Source: Tetracentron sinense
Lineage: Eukaryota; Streptophyta; Magnoliopsida; Trochodendrales; Trochodendraceae
Direction: 5' to 3'
Length of the DNA: 64,000 nt
NCBI GenBank assembly: GCA_015143295.1
Contig: CM026557.1
Span: forward strand, 40,805,965 to 40,869,964
The notes under the pieces: generated by a model
Database searches by the model: none
Seen by the model: the letters and a program-made list of their open reading frames with translations, nothing else
What the model was told of the DNA's origin: nothing
Program-made: the position numbers and the translations under genes
Shown: positions 10,026 through 26,200 of the stretch, one piece after another
Numbering within the stretch: position 1 is the first letter of the stretch
Layout of the letters: the number at the start of each line of letters is the position of its first letter

Positions 10026-11091
10026 CAGGGGCGGAGCCAGGAATTTGTTGTAGGGAGGGCACATTTGGTTAAAGGGACGAGGGCTTGGGGGCTCTACCCT
10101 TGAAAAAATTTTGATGACTAGGTTCATGGGTCATTTTGTACATATCCTATAAGTATTGATTCTCCTTATTTATGTGAGCAATTGTTTCCTTACCATATAA
10201 TTATGCCCTATTAAATAATATAAATTTTTTTTTTTTGAAAAGTTTAAGGAGAAGTTGCCCCATTGTCCGATGACTACACTCTATTAAATAATTAAACAAA
10301 ATAATTAAAAGATATTTTGTTTGAAAATTTCATAGGATAGCTGCCCCATGACTAATCTTTTACTATTATAACCAAAATCCTAAGAGTTCGGTTACAACAC
10401 AAAAGTCTTTAACTCTAGTTAACAACTTTAATCTTTATAGTTAAATTATTCCTTCTAGAAACCAAGGTTAGGTGGTAGAACCCTAAGAGTTAGTGAATCT
10501 TTATCACAATCAAGAGGTATTGAAAGGGACATGTGTTGGCCTGTGGGTTGTAACCGGCTCCAAGGAGTCCAGTTATAAGGATTCTAAATACTTAGTAAAC
10601 CTTTTTTTTTTTTAATCAAAAGCTAAGGGGCACCCACCTGAGATGGAGAACTTGGCGAGGATTCAATCACACCCATTAGCCAACACATGTCCCTTTTAAC
10701 CTCTATTAACTATGGTTATGATTTACTAACCCCTGGAATTCAACAATATAACCTTAGTTTTTATAAAAATATTAAACTCTAGTTAAAAAATTTTAAACCC
10801 TTAGGGTTAATATTTTTTACTATATTTTTGAAAAAACCAAAGTTATATTGTTGAATCCCAAAGGTTAGTGAATCTTAACCATAGTTAATAGTTAATAGGT
10901 GTTAAAAGGGACACGTGTTGACATGTAGGTGTGATTGAAATCTCACTGAGTTCAATTGCAATTGGCTGTGATTGGATCTCCATCGACCTCCATGCCCAAT
11001 TGCCCATGCCCATGCTATACATAATTTTTATTTTATTTTCAAAAGTTTAGGGGGGCACGTGCCCCTAGGCCCCCTCTTGGCTCTGTCCCTG
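10026..11091. mobile_element. Non-autonomous hAT-like element, CAGGGGCGGAGCC type
   Basis: The ends are CAGGGGCGGAGCCAGGA on the left and CTTGGCTCTGTCCCTG on the right, imperfect inverted repeats. The target duplication is tctccagc (10018-10025 and 11092-11099), 8 bp, the hAT size; read one base differently it would be 9 bp. Much of the 1066-bp interior is a copy of the foldback repeat family. There is no transposase. Other copies or relics of this end type lie at about 13434, 20307-20733, 22157-22963, 53059-53897 and 54321-54605. Confidence 0.8.
10647..10965. repeat. Foldback repeat, best-preserved copy
   Basis: Two arms of roughly 120-150 bp are inverted around about 10800. The left arm contains attcaatcacaccc, caacacatgtcccttttaac and a ttaactatggtt stretch. 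The right arm carries their complements, including gttaaaagggacacgtgttg and gtgtgattgaaat. It is embedded in the 10026-11091 element. It has no coding capacity. Confidence 0.8.
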
Positions 11092-11099
11092 TCTCCAGC

Positions 11100-12469
11100 C
11101 AACCATTTGGGAGCTTAAAGTCACTATTACTACTGTCATTACTAAGGAAGAAGAAGCTAAGCTTCAGAGTATATTTGCAGGTGGGAGGATCGCCACATTA
11201 GGGAGATAGAGTTCGGGTAACTGGTTAGAAGCAAATGCGAGTTTGGGGAGTGCCAGATCAGGTTTATACCCACACACTCTATACATGCGACCTAATTTGG
11301 CCGAGCCGGCCAATTCAACCGGAGGACCCGGGACAAAGTCCGTATAGATGTGTCTTAAATGAAACGTGATTTCCCAAGTCCACTAAGTTGACAATCTGAC
11401 TTGCCCTTGTCTACCTCTGCTTATAATGGGTGTTTTTTGGAAGGTAAGCTGGGATGAGGCAGACCCTGGCCAGATATTTCAACATAAACACGGTTACAAA
11501 CGGAAATATAATTTTCTAGAAATGTCCTCTAAATTATGGCCTGAAACTCAGATGGAAACTTATTAGGGAAGAGCGACATACTAGAAATCGAAGAACAACA
11601 CTTTACAAGTCAATCCACTGCTCTGTTAGACTCCATCCAGATATGGATAATGCTAAAGGATTCTAAGAGGGATAAGAGCTTTTGAGATTCCCTCAGCTAA
11701 CAAATATAAAGTTGGATATAAGATGTTTAATAAAAGAAGGAGCTTTTAACAAGCCGAGCTCTAGTTGTTCATGAGCATCTTGTTCGTTAATCACCTCTAC
11801 ACTAAGCATTCCTCACATATATATATAGATAAACTAATTCTTGTCATGTTTTTCAGCCAAAAAGCCTGTCATGTCTTTGTTTTAAGAGGTGTTGAGAGTA
11901 GGGAATGCAATCTGAATAAGGCTAGCACGCTCATAAGTAGTTTACATGGAGATAATTTAGTCTTAAGAACCTTTATTTTTGCAACATGATCGCTCTTTTG
12001 ATTTTGGAAAAAATTATATTTATCAATAAGCCGCTTCTTTTACAAATTCGTATCCACTCCATAATCCATAATGGAGATGTAGTTATGATTTATTAAAAAA
12101 AATGGATAATCCACTCATGGGAGAACCCTTTCTCGTATGAGATACTAATATTTTTTTAACGTCTAATTGGATCGGGTAATCATTCAAATTAAGAACGGAA
12201 GCTCGTAGTTTCCCTATAATTGGACCCATTGGGCTTTATCCATTTATTCGCTCGAATTATAAAATTCTAAATATAGAATTGGATATAATTCCATTCATTT
12301 TTTTTCATTCAAAAAGTTTGACCCCTCCCTCTAATTTGTTGGTTTTCTTTATTTTTAATTTTCGAACTGACCTTCTTTTTAAGGTGGGAAGGTTGGTAGC
12401 CTCCATGTAAAAAATGTGAGATATCTAGATTGGGGCAAACTCGGTTTCAATCCAAACTCAAATAATTTG
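11100..12469. other. Intergenic, no gene recognised
   Basis: No coding region or complete mobile element was found. A short frame at 11765-11989 lies in AT-rich sequence with no family signal. Confidence 0.5.
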
Positions 12470-12477
12470 ACTGAGTT

Positions 12478-12945
12478 TAGGGTTGTAAATGGAGTGAATT
12501 CGGAGGTGGATATTGGTATATCTGAATTCGTATCCGATTATATATCTGGATATCCGTATCCGGATAAATATCCGGCGGATAGTGAAATATGATATCCGTA
12601 TCTTAAAATATCCAGATTCGGATAGTATCCGGATTATCCGATTATTTTTAAAAAAACATTAAAAATATAAATTAATATTTAAAAATGTAAAAATATATAA
12701 TTTTTTATTTAAAATATATATTTTAAAGGTAATATTAATTTTATAAATTTAAAATATATTATTTATATACATTATATAATCGGACGGATATTTATCAGAT
12801 TGAATATACCATATCCAAATCTGTATCCAATTATAAACGGATAGTGATTTAGTATCCGAATTCGCTCCGCCGGATATCTATTCGGATAAATATCCGAGTA
12901 AACGGATTCGGATACGGATAATATCCGCATCCGTTTACAACCCTA
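12478..12945. mobile_element. Non-autonomous hAT-like element, TAGGG type, TATCCG-rich
   Basis: Inverted ends TAGGGTTGTAAATGGA and CCGTTTACAACCCTA bound a 468-bp element. The 8-bp target duplication is actgagtt (12470-12477) and agtgagtt (12946-12953), with one mismatch. The subterminal regions are full of ggatatccg and cggata variants and the centre is A/T only. No transposase is present. Confidence 0.83.
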
Positions 12946-12953
12946 AGTGAGTT

Positions 12954-14345
12954 GGGTTCGTGCCAAATGAACCCATTTGAATTCAGGCTTGAGCTTGATT
13001 GGAGCCAGGGCTGAGCCCAAATTAGCGTTGACCACCCGCCCAATATAGAACACTAGTGAGCATTGTTCCGCGGCATCTTATGAATCCCCCAAAATCATAA
13101 CATCTCATCTCAAATATAATCGCAACCCACCTTACTATTTTAACTCGTCAACAAGACTAGTACCTTCCAATTCGATTGGCCGATTGGCCTACACCATACT
13201 CCATCTCGCCCGATCTAGACCACTGCCCATGGTTTTCAAGTTGAGGTTAACTAAATTACAATTAATATTTAAAAAAAAAAAACAAGGTTGGATGGATGAA
13301 TCTTAGGGGTGAGTATATCTTAACCATAATTTATGAATGATAAAAAGGAAGGCCTAGACCGATGAAATTACATGGTCAACTTATAAGAAAATCGTAAAAT
13401 CGTTGATCCAAATCATCTAAAAGAGACGACCATTAGGGGCGGAGTCAGGAATTTTTCATTGGGATGCCGAAATACATGTCAAAAAAAAATTAATGGATTT
13501 GAGCGTATGGAGCTTAGGGGTTCGGGGCAGAGCCCTTGAGAGTTTTTTTTTGGGTACTAATTTTTTCTCTGAGAATTTTTTTCCCCGGTTATTACCTTGA
13601 AGTTGCCACATGTACCTATTAAAATTTTTTTGAGGTGCCCACTGTTTACTACTACATTACAAAGGAATTCTAAATTTTGAAGAGCCCCCTTAGGTAGATC
13701 CGGGGTGATAGAAGCTTATTTAACCGACGCATTTATAGTTATCATTATACTTATCTAAGTCATGAGTTTCAAGTCCTTCTTATAACTAAACTAAATGACT
13801 ATTAGAGTCAATAATTCTAATATAACTTTCAAGCTGAGTGCACGATCCGTTTCTCATTTCCCTTTTGACATTGCCATGTGGGTTGGGTTTGGGTTTGTCA
13901 ACCAGTTTATAAATGAGTCGGTTCGGGTTTTTTTTTTTTGGGCTTGACAGGTCACGATAACTTATTAATTTATTGAAAAAACATAAATAATGACGTACCT
14001 ATGGAATTAACGGGCCATTTTATTAGATCCAAGAACAACCAGACCTGATCTGTTACAAAAACTTCCAGATATAATGCAAGGGTAAAACAGGAATTTTATT
14101 TTTGGTTAAGAAATATTTGTTAGCCCTAATGGCCTCCAAAATGGCAAAACACTTTGGATGTGGGCCCCATCCGAAAGTTAATGTCCTTTTTCTTATTTTG
14201 GGGCGACTAAGCTTTCAGTGATTAATTTCCACCAAAAAAAGAAAAAAAAAAAAGCTTGCAGTTATTAAGGATAGCACTTTCTGTATTATTGTTATTATTA
14301 TTATTTTTTGATAAAAGATAGGAACTTTCCATGTATTATTATTGG
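12954..14345. other. Intergenic with a broken CAGGGG-type hAT end
   Basis: At 13434 the sequence taggggcggagtcagg matches the left terminus of the CAGGGGCGGAGCC family, but I find no partner terminus. The rest shows no gene and is AT-rich, with long T and A runs around 13930 and 14230. Confidence 0.5.
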
Positions 14346-14569
14346 TTGTTGAAGGGTTTTTTTTTTGTGAAAAAAAAAACCCTCACTTTTCAGCTATTTG
14401 TAAATATCCTTTGAGTTTTGTGATTTTGTAATATATAGCCCACTAACTTTTAAAACTTTTGCAAATCCACCATTACATCCAATAGTTAAATATGTTAATT
14501 TTTTATAAAATGATTTTTAACTTTTTTTAAACTTTTATTAAGGAGATTTGTAAAAACTTTTCACAAGAG

Positions 14570-15140
14570 TAGTGCTTGGAACCCACTATTTGTGGTTAAA
14601 ATTCACTCACCCCTACTATTCATCCATTTAACCTTAGTTCTTAGAAGAAGAAAAAATTTAACTTTAGGTTGATTATGCTTAACCATAATTACAAAAGACT
14701 CTATAAGCTGTCACGTGTCCTTTTTAACACTCGCTAATTGTAGTTAAGATTCATTCACCCCTAAGGTTCATGCATCTAACCTTGGTTTTTAGAAGAAGAA
14801 AAATATTAACCTTAGATTGAATATGTTTAACTACATTTCAAGGAGACAGTGTATCTTTTAACACTCACTAATTGTGGTTAAGATTCATTCTCCCTTAGGG
14901 TTCATGCATCTAACCTTGGTTCTTAGAATAAATTTTTTTAACCTTAGATTGATTATGCTTTATAACAGTTAAAGGAGACACATGTCCTCCTTTTTAACAC
15001 TCATTAACAGTGGTAACATTCATTCACCCTTTTGGGTTCATCCATCTAACCTTGCTTTTTATATTTTTATTTTAAAAAAATTAATCCTATGTTGATAAAG
15101 CTTAACCTTAGTTAAAGGGGATAAATGGGACACGTGGTGA
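14570..15140. repeat. About 130-bp tandem array of foldback-family arms
   Basis: Four diverged direct copies each run from ttaacactc(g/a)ctaattgtgg-type sequence through ttcacccctaaggttcat and ctaaccttggttttta. The units match one arm of the foldback family found elsewhere in the window. The array lies inside the 14354-17914 element. Confidence 0.8.
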
Positions 15141-15654
15141 CCTATAGAGGCTATAGGCGTGTTGTGAACAAGGATTTCGGTCCCGCACCCACAGGGGTAT
15201 TGTCCTGGTGATGTGGTCAATTGATTTTATGTTTAGAGTCGCCACTTATTTATTTAGTAGGGATAAGTCTCATGATAATGGATAAGGTCTTGGTTTGCTT
15301 AGAGTTCTGGGTAAGCGGTTCGGTTAAGCCTGGGGAAGGTGTTAAGCACCCCGGCACTTCCGTCGTATAACGGTTCCCTACTTCCTAGGTTTAAGCCATT
15401 TAAATGTCAAGTGTTAATCAAATGCCGTTGATTTAGTTTATACTAACCCAAGAAGGGGAAAGTTAAGCTAGGGTCGGGCCCGAGTTGGGCTGCCTACGTA
15501 CTCACATTGGGGTGAGATCAGACCGAGCGTAGTTCTGGCACATGAGCCCGTGCCGAGGCTAAGGGGTGTGTTGTGTGTGCACCAAGGGTGGCTTAGGGTC
15601 TAGTCAGGAGGCTAGGGATGGTTGACCGAGTTGGTCAAGTGCATGGTTTAATTG

Positions 15655-15985
15655 ATTAGGCCCGGTAGACCCGGGTAGAAGTCCGGTAGGCTTAGGCCCG
15701 ATAGGCTGAGAGAGAGTCCGGTAGACTAAGGTGTGGCCCGGTAGGCCTGGAGTTAAGCCCGGTAGGCTAGGGAATGGCCCGGTAGGTCGAGGGTGAAGCC
15801 CGGTTGGCTATGAGTCGGCCCGGTAGGCCTGGGTTCGGCCCGGTAGGCCTAGAGTTAAGCCTAGTAGGCTTGGGTCGGCCCGGTAGGCCTAGAGTTAAGC
15901 CTGGTAGGCTTGGGTCGGCCCGGTAGGCCTAAAGTTAAGCCCGGTAGGCTTAGATCGGCCTGGTAGGCCTGAGTTTGCTTAACCA
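15655..15985. repeat. CCCGGTAGGCCT-type tandem repeat within the LTR
   Basis: Alternating units around cggcccggtaggcct and aagcccggtaggct recur about every 26 bp. The same array, in reverse complement and longer, occurs in the other LTR copy at about 31800-32370. Confidence 0.88.
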
Positions 15986-16299
15986 TGGGTTAAGTGGGTT
16001 AACCGTGATTAAGGAGGAGGATTAACCATGGTTAGGACTGCTAACCATGGTTAAAGAGCCAAGATCACATGTTATTTGGTCTTTTTATATTTTCTAGATT
16101 TTTTAGGATTTTTAGGGATTTTTCCCAAGGTTAGGTAGGTTTAACCATAGCTAAAGGTTAACCGGGGTTAAGTTTAACCCTAGTTAAAATCTAAGGGAAC
16201 AGTAAGCTTAACCGGAATTAAAACTAACCCGAGTTAGGAGGGAGGGTCCTCAAAACACCAAGCAATGTCGTTTTTTTAAAACACTGTCTGTAATGTCGG

Positions 16300-16510
16300 T
16301 AATCAAAATGAAGACATTTCCAAAATAAGCTAAATTGGAAATGGAGGTAATCCAAGTGGGGATATTTCCAAAATAGGCTAAAATGGAAATGTCGGTAATT
16401 CAAGTGAGGACATTTCCAAAATAGGCTAAAATGGAAATGTCGGTAATTCAAGTGAGGACATTTCCAAAATAGGCTAAAATGGAAATGTCCCCACTGGATT
16501 TACCTACTTT
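16300..16510. repeat. About 50-bp tandem repeat within the LTR
   Basis: Four to five units contain aaaatggaaatgtcggtaat followed by gaggacatttccaaaatagg. Short inverted blocks within each unit could form hairpins. An open frame on the minus strand results from the array. Confidence 0.85.
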
Positions 16511-17914
16511 TTCAGAATAGGCTTATTTGGAAATGGCGGTAAACCCAGTGGCGACATTAAGCTGCAGAGACCAGAAAAGAGCCTGTCTCAGGCCAGTCTC
16601 CCTTCTGATCGAGTTTCAAGCTATCCAACTGAATTCCGGTTAGAAATAAAGAAATAAAAAGAAAAAATCATGATGCCCACCCTCCTTTTCCTAGTGGGGA
16701 CTCTCCATGCCTATGGGAAAGGCATAGGAGCCCCCACTCTTGGATTAGCAAAGAACTAAAGCCCCCTGGAGATGACCAGGGGTTCACAAGGTATTTACAG
16801 AAGAAAAAGAAGGGTGGGGGAGAACCCTTCTCTGCTTAGCACGTGTCCGGTGCTAGTGGTGGCGGAGGTTTCCACAGGAATGGTGGTGTACGGAGGGGGA
16901 AAGATCTTCCCTCAAGCTATGGCTTCAAACTTCCGGTGTCCTATTCGATAGGGTTCTACCACTAGAATTTCCAACTTACAGAGCTTCCTCACAGAGTTTT
17001 TGGCATGAGTTTTGCTTTGGAAAGGTTTGAATTTATAGATGGTGACTTGGGGACCCAAAATGAATTAGGACAAGGGTTGGAGGGGAGCTCAGAGGCATGG
17101 GAGGCTAGTCAGAGACGGACAGGCGCGTGCCTGGAGTGTTCAGGGGCTCAGAGTTCGTTTTTATGCAAACTCCAGGAATGACGGTATTTCCAGTTCCATC
17201 ATTCCCGCAAAAGACCAAAAATTAATGTCGGTAAACTGTTTACCGCCATTTAGGAACTTTTTCTAAAAATAGGTCTGTCTAGTTGACTTTGGCTTGCACG
17301 CGGTACGGCCTATTTCCATAAATGAAATGTTGGTAAATAAAATGGGCACATTACGGATTTAGGCTAAAATTGAAATGTCGATAATATGAATGGGGACATT
17401 ACTGAAATAGGCTGAAATAGAAATTGAGGTAATTGAAACGGGGACATTTCCAAAATAGGCCAAAAGGGAAATGGAGGTAGTCAAAGTGGGGATATTACAC
17501 AACTTTGACTTCTCAGACTTTGGCTTGAGTAAGGCTAGCTAAGGTTGACCTTGGGTTAGACCTAGGGTTTGACTCTGGTTGACCTAGGGTTTGACTAGGG
17601 TTGACTAGGGGTTTGACTTGGGTTCTCCTAGGGTTTGTCCTATGGTTCACTAGGGTTTGACCTAGGCAGGGGATTAACTATGGTTAAGTGACTTAACCAT
17701 AGCTAACAAGGGGTGTAAAAATTGGGTGCTTACACGTGTGTTCCATCCAACCCATTAAAAAAAAGGTTAAAAGGTCATTTCATTAAAAATTTAACAACCC
17801 GTTAACTAACTTTTGGATGAAATAATTGGGGGTGGGATATTACAAAATCACAAAACACAAGGGGTATTAATAAATAGCTGAAAAGATAGGGAATTTTTTG
17901 GAAAAAAAAAACTC

Positions 17915-18061
17915 TTGTTGAAACTTGTAAACCATACCAAGTACTTGTCCACGATACAAATAGCTAAGTGGAGTTAGAGATGGCCCTTTTATTTTTGTTC
18001 TCTTTCTTGCTTGTTTTTGAGTGCCTTTTGAAGAGAAAGAAAGAAGAGAGAAGAAAAAAAT
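17915..18061 (+). promoter_or_regulatory. Probable core promoter and 5' leader of the SCPL gene
   Basis: Only 147 bp separate the end of the 14354-17914 transposon from the SCPL ATG. The stretch holds an A/T-rich ccttttattttt block at about 17983 and a purine-rich leader (gaagagaaagaaagaag) just before the ATG. No canonical TATA box is certain. Distal control elements, if any, would have to lie inside or beyond the transposon. Confidence 0.4.
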
Positions 18062-23214
<5,153 letters not shown>

Positions 23215-26200
23215 TCAATCTCTCATAATTGTTTCTTCTCCTTTATTATTTGATTGTGTTGGTGAAATGTTTTGCATTGAGATGATCTTTGAAAAAAACA
23301 ATTTGAAAATTAGGGATAATTGAAATTTAGGGATGTATCTACTGTACGAGTTTCGATACTCTACAACTCTTTTGTATGGCCTTACGCAATCTCATGTACT
23401 ATTTTAGCAAAACCCGGATTGGTTATTGTTGTCATCAGAGAATTAGTTTAGTGGTGGGTTCCACTACGAAGTGGTCAACATGTGACCTGCACATGTTCTA
23501 TAAATAAGGAAAAATGGTTGGGATGGCTACCGTTGGATTTAGTGTGGCTTTTCATAGCCCTTGGATCTTGATGGGTGGTTACAGGGGTTATTTAAAAGGT
23601 TTTGGAAAGTCCATCTTTTCACTCACGTTGTTGCAAGCCTCATTGATTGAGGCTTAAGAGGAGAAGAGAAGACACCCTAAGTTGTTCTTTGCTCTGCAGG
23701 TTTTTAGGATATTTATATTATTATTCATCTTCTTCATCTACTAAAGATGTATGTACATTTATCCCTAGATGTTTCAATTAATAGAATAATATAATTTGCA
23801 TGGTCTAGATCCTATGATTACTATTCAGTTTAGAATAGTAATTTATATTGGATAATTTTTATTCCAACAATTGGTATCAGAGCGAGGTTCGTACCATGCT
23901 TTTATGTTATTCTAAAAGGGATTAATTTGGATTGATTATTATAATTATTTAGTTTTAATTACAAATAATCTTACTGTAAATTATTTGGGTAATATCATAC
24001 CTCTGATTGAATTTGGAATGTTTCAATTGCTAAAGGAAGAACCAATAGAATTTATAAAAAAATTTGGGTTTTCTGCCGTTTTCGGTTGGACGGCGATTCC
24101 GCCACCATCTGTTGCTGGCAGAGGCTGCTGCCGGTAAGGTTTTGGTCGCCAGAGTGTGGCCGACCTTTTGGTACCGGCGGCTGCTGGAATGGTGACCGGT
24201 AGGCCCCCCATCAAAGGGGAATACAGTTCAGCGGTTAGGGTTTGAAATAAAAAAAATTAATTAACATTTACAGGTTAGGAAGAAACAGTAATGAGGGTCA
24301 ACCCGACCTTGTGACCTGATTCGGAATCCGAACCTGTTTGCTTGACGGAACCCGAACCAGACCCGAATTGTTTTGACCCGACCTGGATGGGTTTGATATG
24401 ACTTGAAATGTTGACCCGTCTTGAATGGGGTTTGGCCTGACCGATTGTGACCCAACCCGATTCACTGGGTTGGACCGGACTGATGTCTGAACCAGACCGG
24501 ACCGAGTCAGAAACCAGACCGGACCGTGTGATTGCGTCAGAATGCGCACACGTGACACGCAGTCCAGTGGGTGAGACGCAATCCACTGCGCGTGAAGAAC
24601 ACTCCACGCACGTGACTTGCGCGTGACAAGACCAGGGGAGTTTGCTACCTTCCCTAGGGTTTTTAGGTCTTCTGGTTCCATTTTTTGGGGTCCTTTTGGA
24701 CTTTTGAGTACTTTAAATGACTATTTTAGTGCAATATTAAGGCTTAGGTCAATCTTATAGGGGTTTAGGAATGACCAGTAAGGCAAAATTTTGAATGAGC
24801 ATAACTGAACTAGGTTAGATTGTCTTGCCCAAAGGTGACCGTCCTAAAAGAGGTTATGGTCTTTCGAATTGAAGATTTTGGTCTCCTTTAGACTGCAAGT
24901 TTGCACTTAACTACATTGAATAACTAGTCTTTCCCAAATGTGTCTAGGGATTTCTTGTAGACAAGGTGGGACATAATAACTTATATGTGGAGGTGAGAGA
25001 AGGATACCACTCTTGCCCAAAGATGTCGAAGTGTCCTGATCAATCCAAAACATGATAGGTTAGTTCTGTACGTGACCATTGTCGTCATTTGAGGGGTGAA
25101 TTGCATGTCGAAATCTCTTGCCCAAATGTGTGATTAGATGATATGCTCACCTATCCCGTAAAGTGGAAGAAAGCATTTTAAAATTAACCCACTTTAGTTA
25201 ATGCAGCTTAACCCCTAGACCGGTTAGAATTATTAAATTGAACTAAAGTTAGCAACTATAATAACCAAATAAAGTTTTATAATGTGTGCAATAGTTTGTA
25301 TTACAAACCATAACATATAGACATCATTATTTGCAGCTATGGACGGATCTATTGTTCACAAGCATTTGACTAGGATTGAGCATTTGAATGACTCAAACTA
25401 TGGTTCTTGGAGGAAGCAGCTAGACATTGCGCTAGATTGCCTTAATTTTGATTTTGTCCTCATAGAGGAGCGACCGGATGCTCCCGATGTTGAGTCTTTG
25501 AACCTGACCAGGTCCCTGTACTCCAAGTGGGAGAAGGCCAATCAGATGGTCATGATGATCATTAGGGCTTCTATTCAGGAAGCTATCAAGAGTGGTATCC
25601 CTACAGTTGAGAGAGCTAGAGAGCTTCTTGAGACTATCAAGAAGCAATTTATGGGGTCAGTGAGATCTAGATAGTACAGCAGTTTGACACAGTTGATTTC
25701 ACTGAAATACAATGGTGCTGGGAATGTTCGAGAGCATTTTCTTAAGATCTCAAAGCTGGTTATCTCTCTCCGAGAGTTAGACCTGACCATTGAGGATGGC
25801 CTCATGGTCCACTTGACAGTGGCCTCTCTTCCTCACTCATTTGATGTTTTCAAAGTGAATTACAGGGCACATGACAGGAAGTGGAACCTCAACAAGCTGA
25901 TAGTAGTTTGTGTGAGTGAGGAAGAACGCCTAAAGCGTGGTAAGGCTGAGTCTACAAACTTGAATGTTTACGTCCTGGCAGTAGGAAGAACTTCAAGACC
26001 AAGAGTTTCAAGAAGCCAAGTACTCAGAGATTATGGCCAGGGCAAAGTTCGGGGCAGAACCAGGGCCATTGGTTCAGGGGGAAATGATAGGCCGATCAGT
26101 TTCAGGGCAAAGGGATCGTCATCAAGCCAGATGAGATAGCGTGTTTCTTCTGCAAGTTAAAGGGTCACATGAAGAAGGATTGCTTCAAGTATAAGGATTG

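Larger units (their letters stand above)
15163..17734. mobile_element. Solo LTR, 2.57 kb (fossil), plus orientation
   Basis: The LTR starts TGTGAACAAGGATTTCGG and ends TTGGGTGCTTACA, with a perfect 5-bp target duplication, cgtgt (15158-15162 and 17735-17739). No internal region adjoins it. Two internal tandem arrays are obvious: a cccggtaggcct series at about 15655-15985, and a series of about 50 bp around aatggaaatgtcggtaatt at about 16300-16510. An opposite-orientation copy lies at 29662-32839. The family cannot be named without internal sequence. Confidence 0.87.
14354..17914. mobile_element. Terminal-inverted-repeat element, split by a solo LTR
   Basis: The flanking duplication is ttgttgaa (14346-14353 and 17915-17922). 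The ends are inverted: G-G/A-G followed by a long T run. Inside them an inverted match of about 50 bp contains ttttcagctattt and gttttgtgattttgtaatat on the left, and their complements at about 17835-17890 on the right. Without the 2.57-kb LTR and its 5-bp duplication the element was about 980 bp. The superfamily is uncertain: 8 bp would suggest hAT, and 9 bp (with one mismatch) a Mutator-like element. It has no transposase. Its right end is 147 bp from the SCPL start codon. Confidence 0.72.

Noticed and set aside
16290-16520. CRISPR-like spaced repeats
   Set aside because: This is a plant nuclear LTR with contiguous tandem units of about 50 bp. There are no unique spacers and no cas genes.
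24275-24681. Overlapping minus-strand frames with Ser/Arg/Gly-rich peptides
   Set aside because: They lie in the copia leader, where degenerate gacccg and accgga repeats keep frames open. No domain was recognised.
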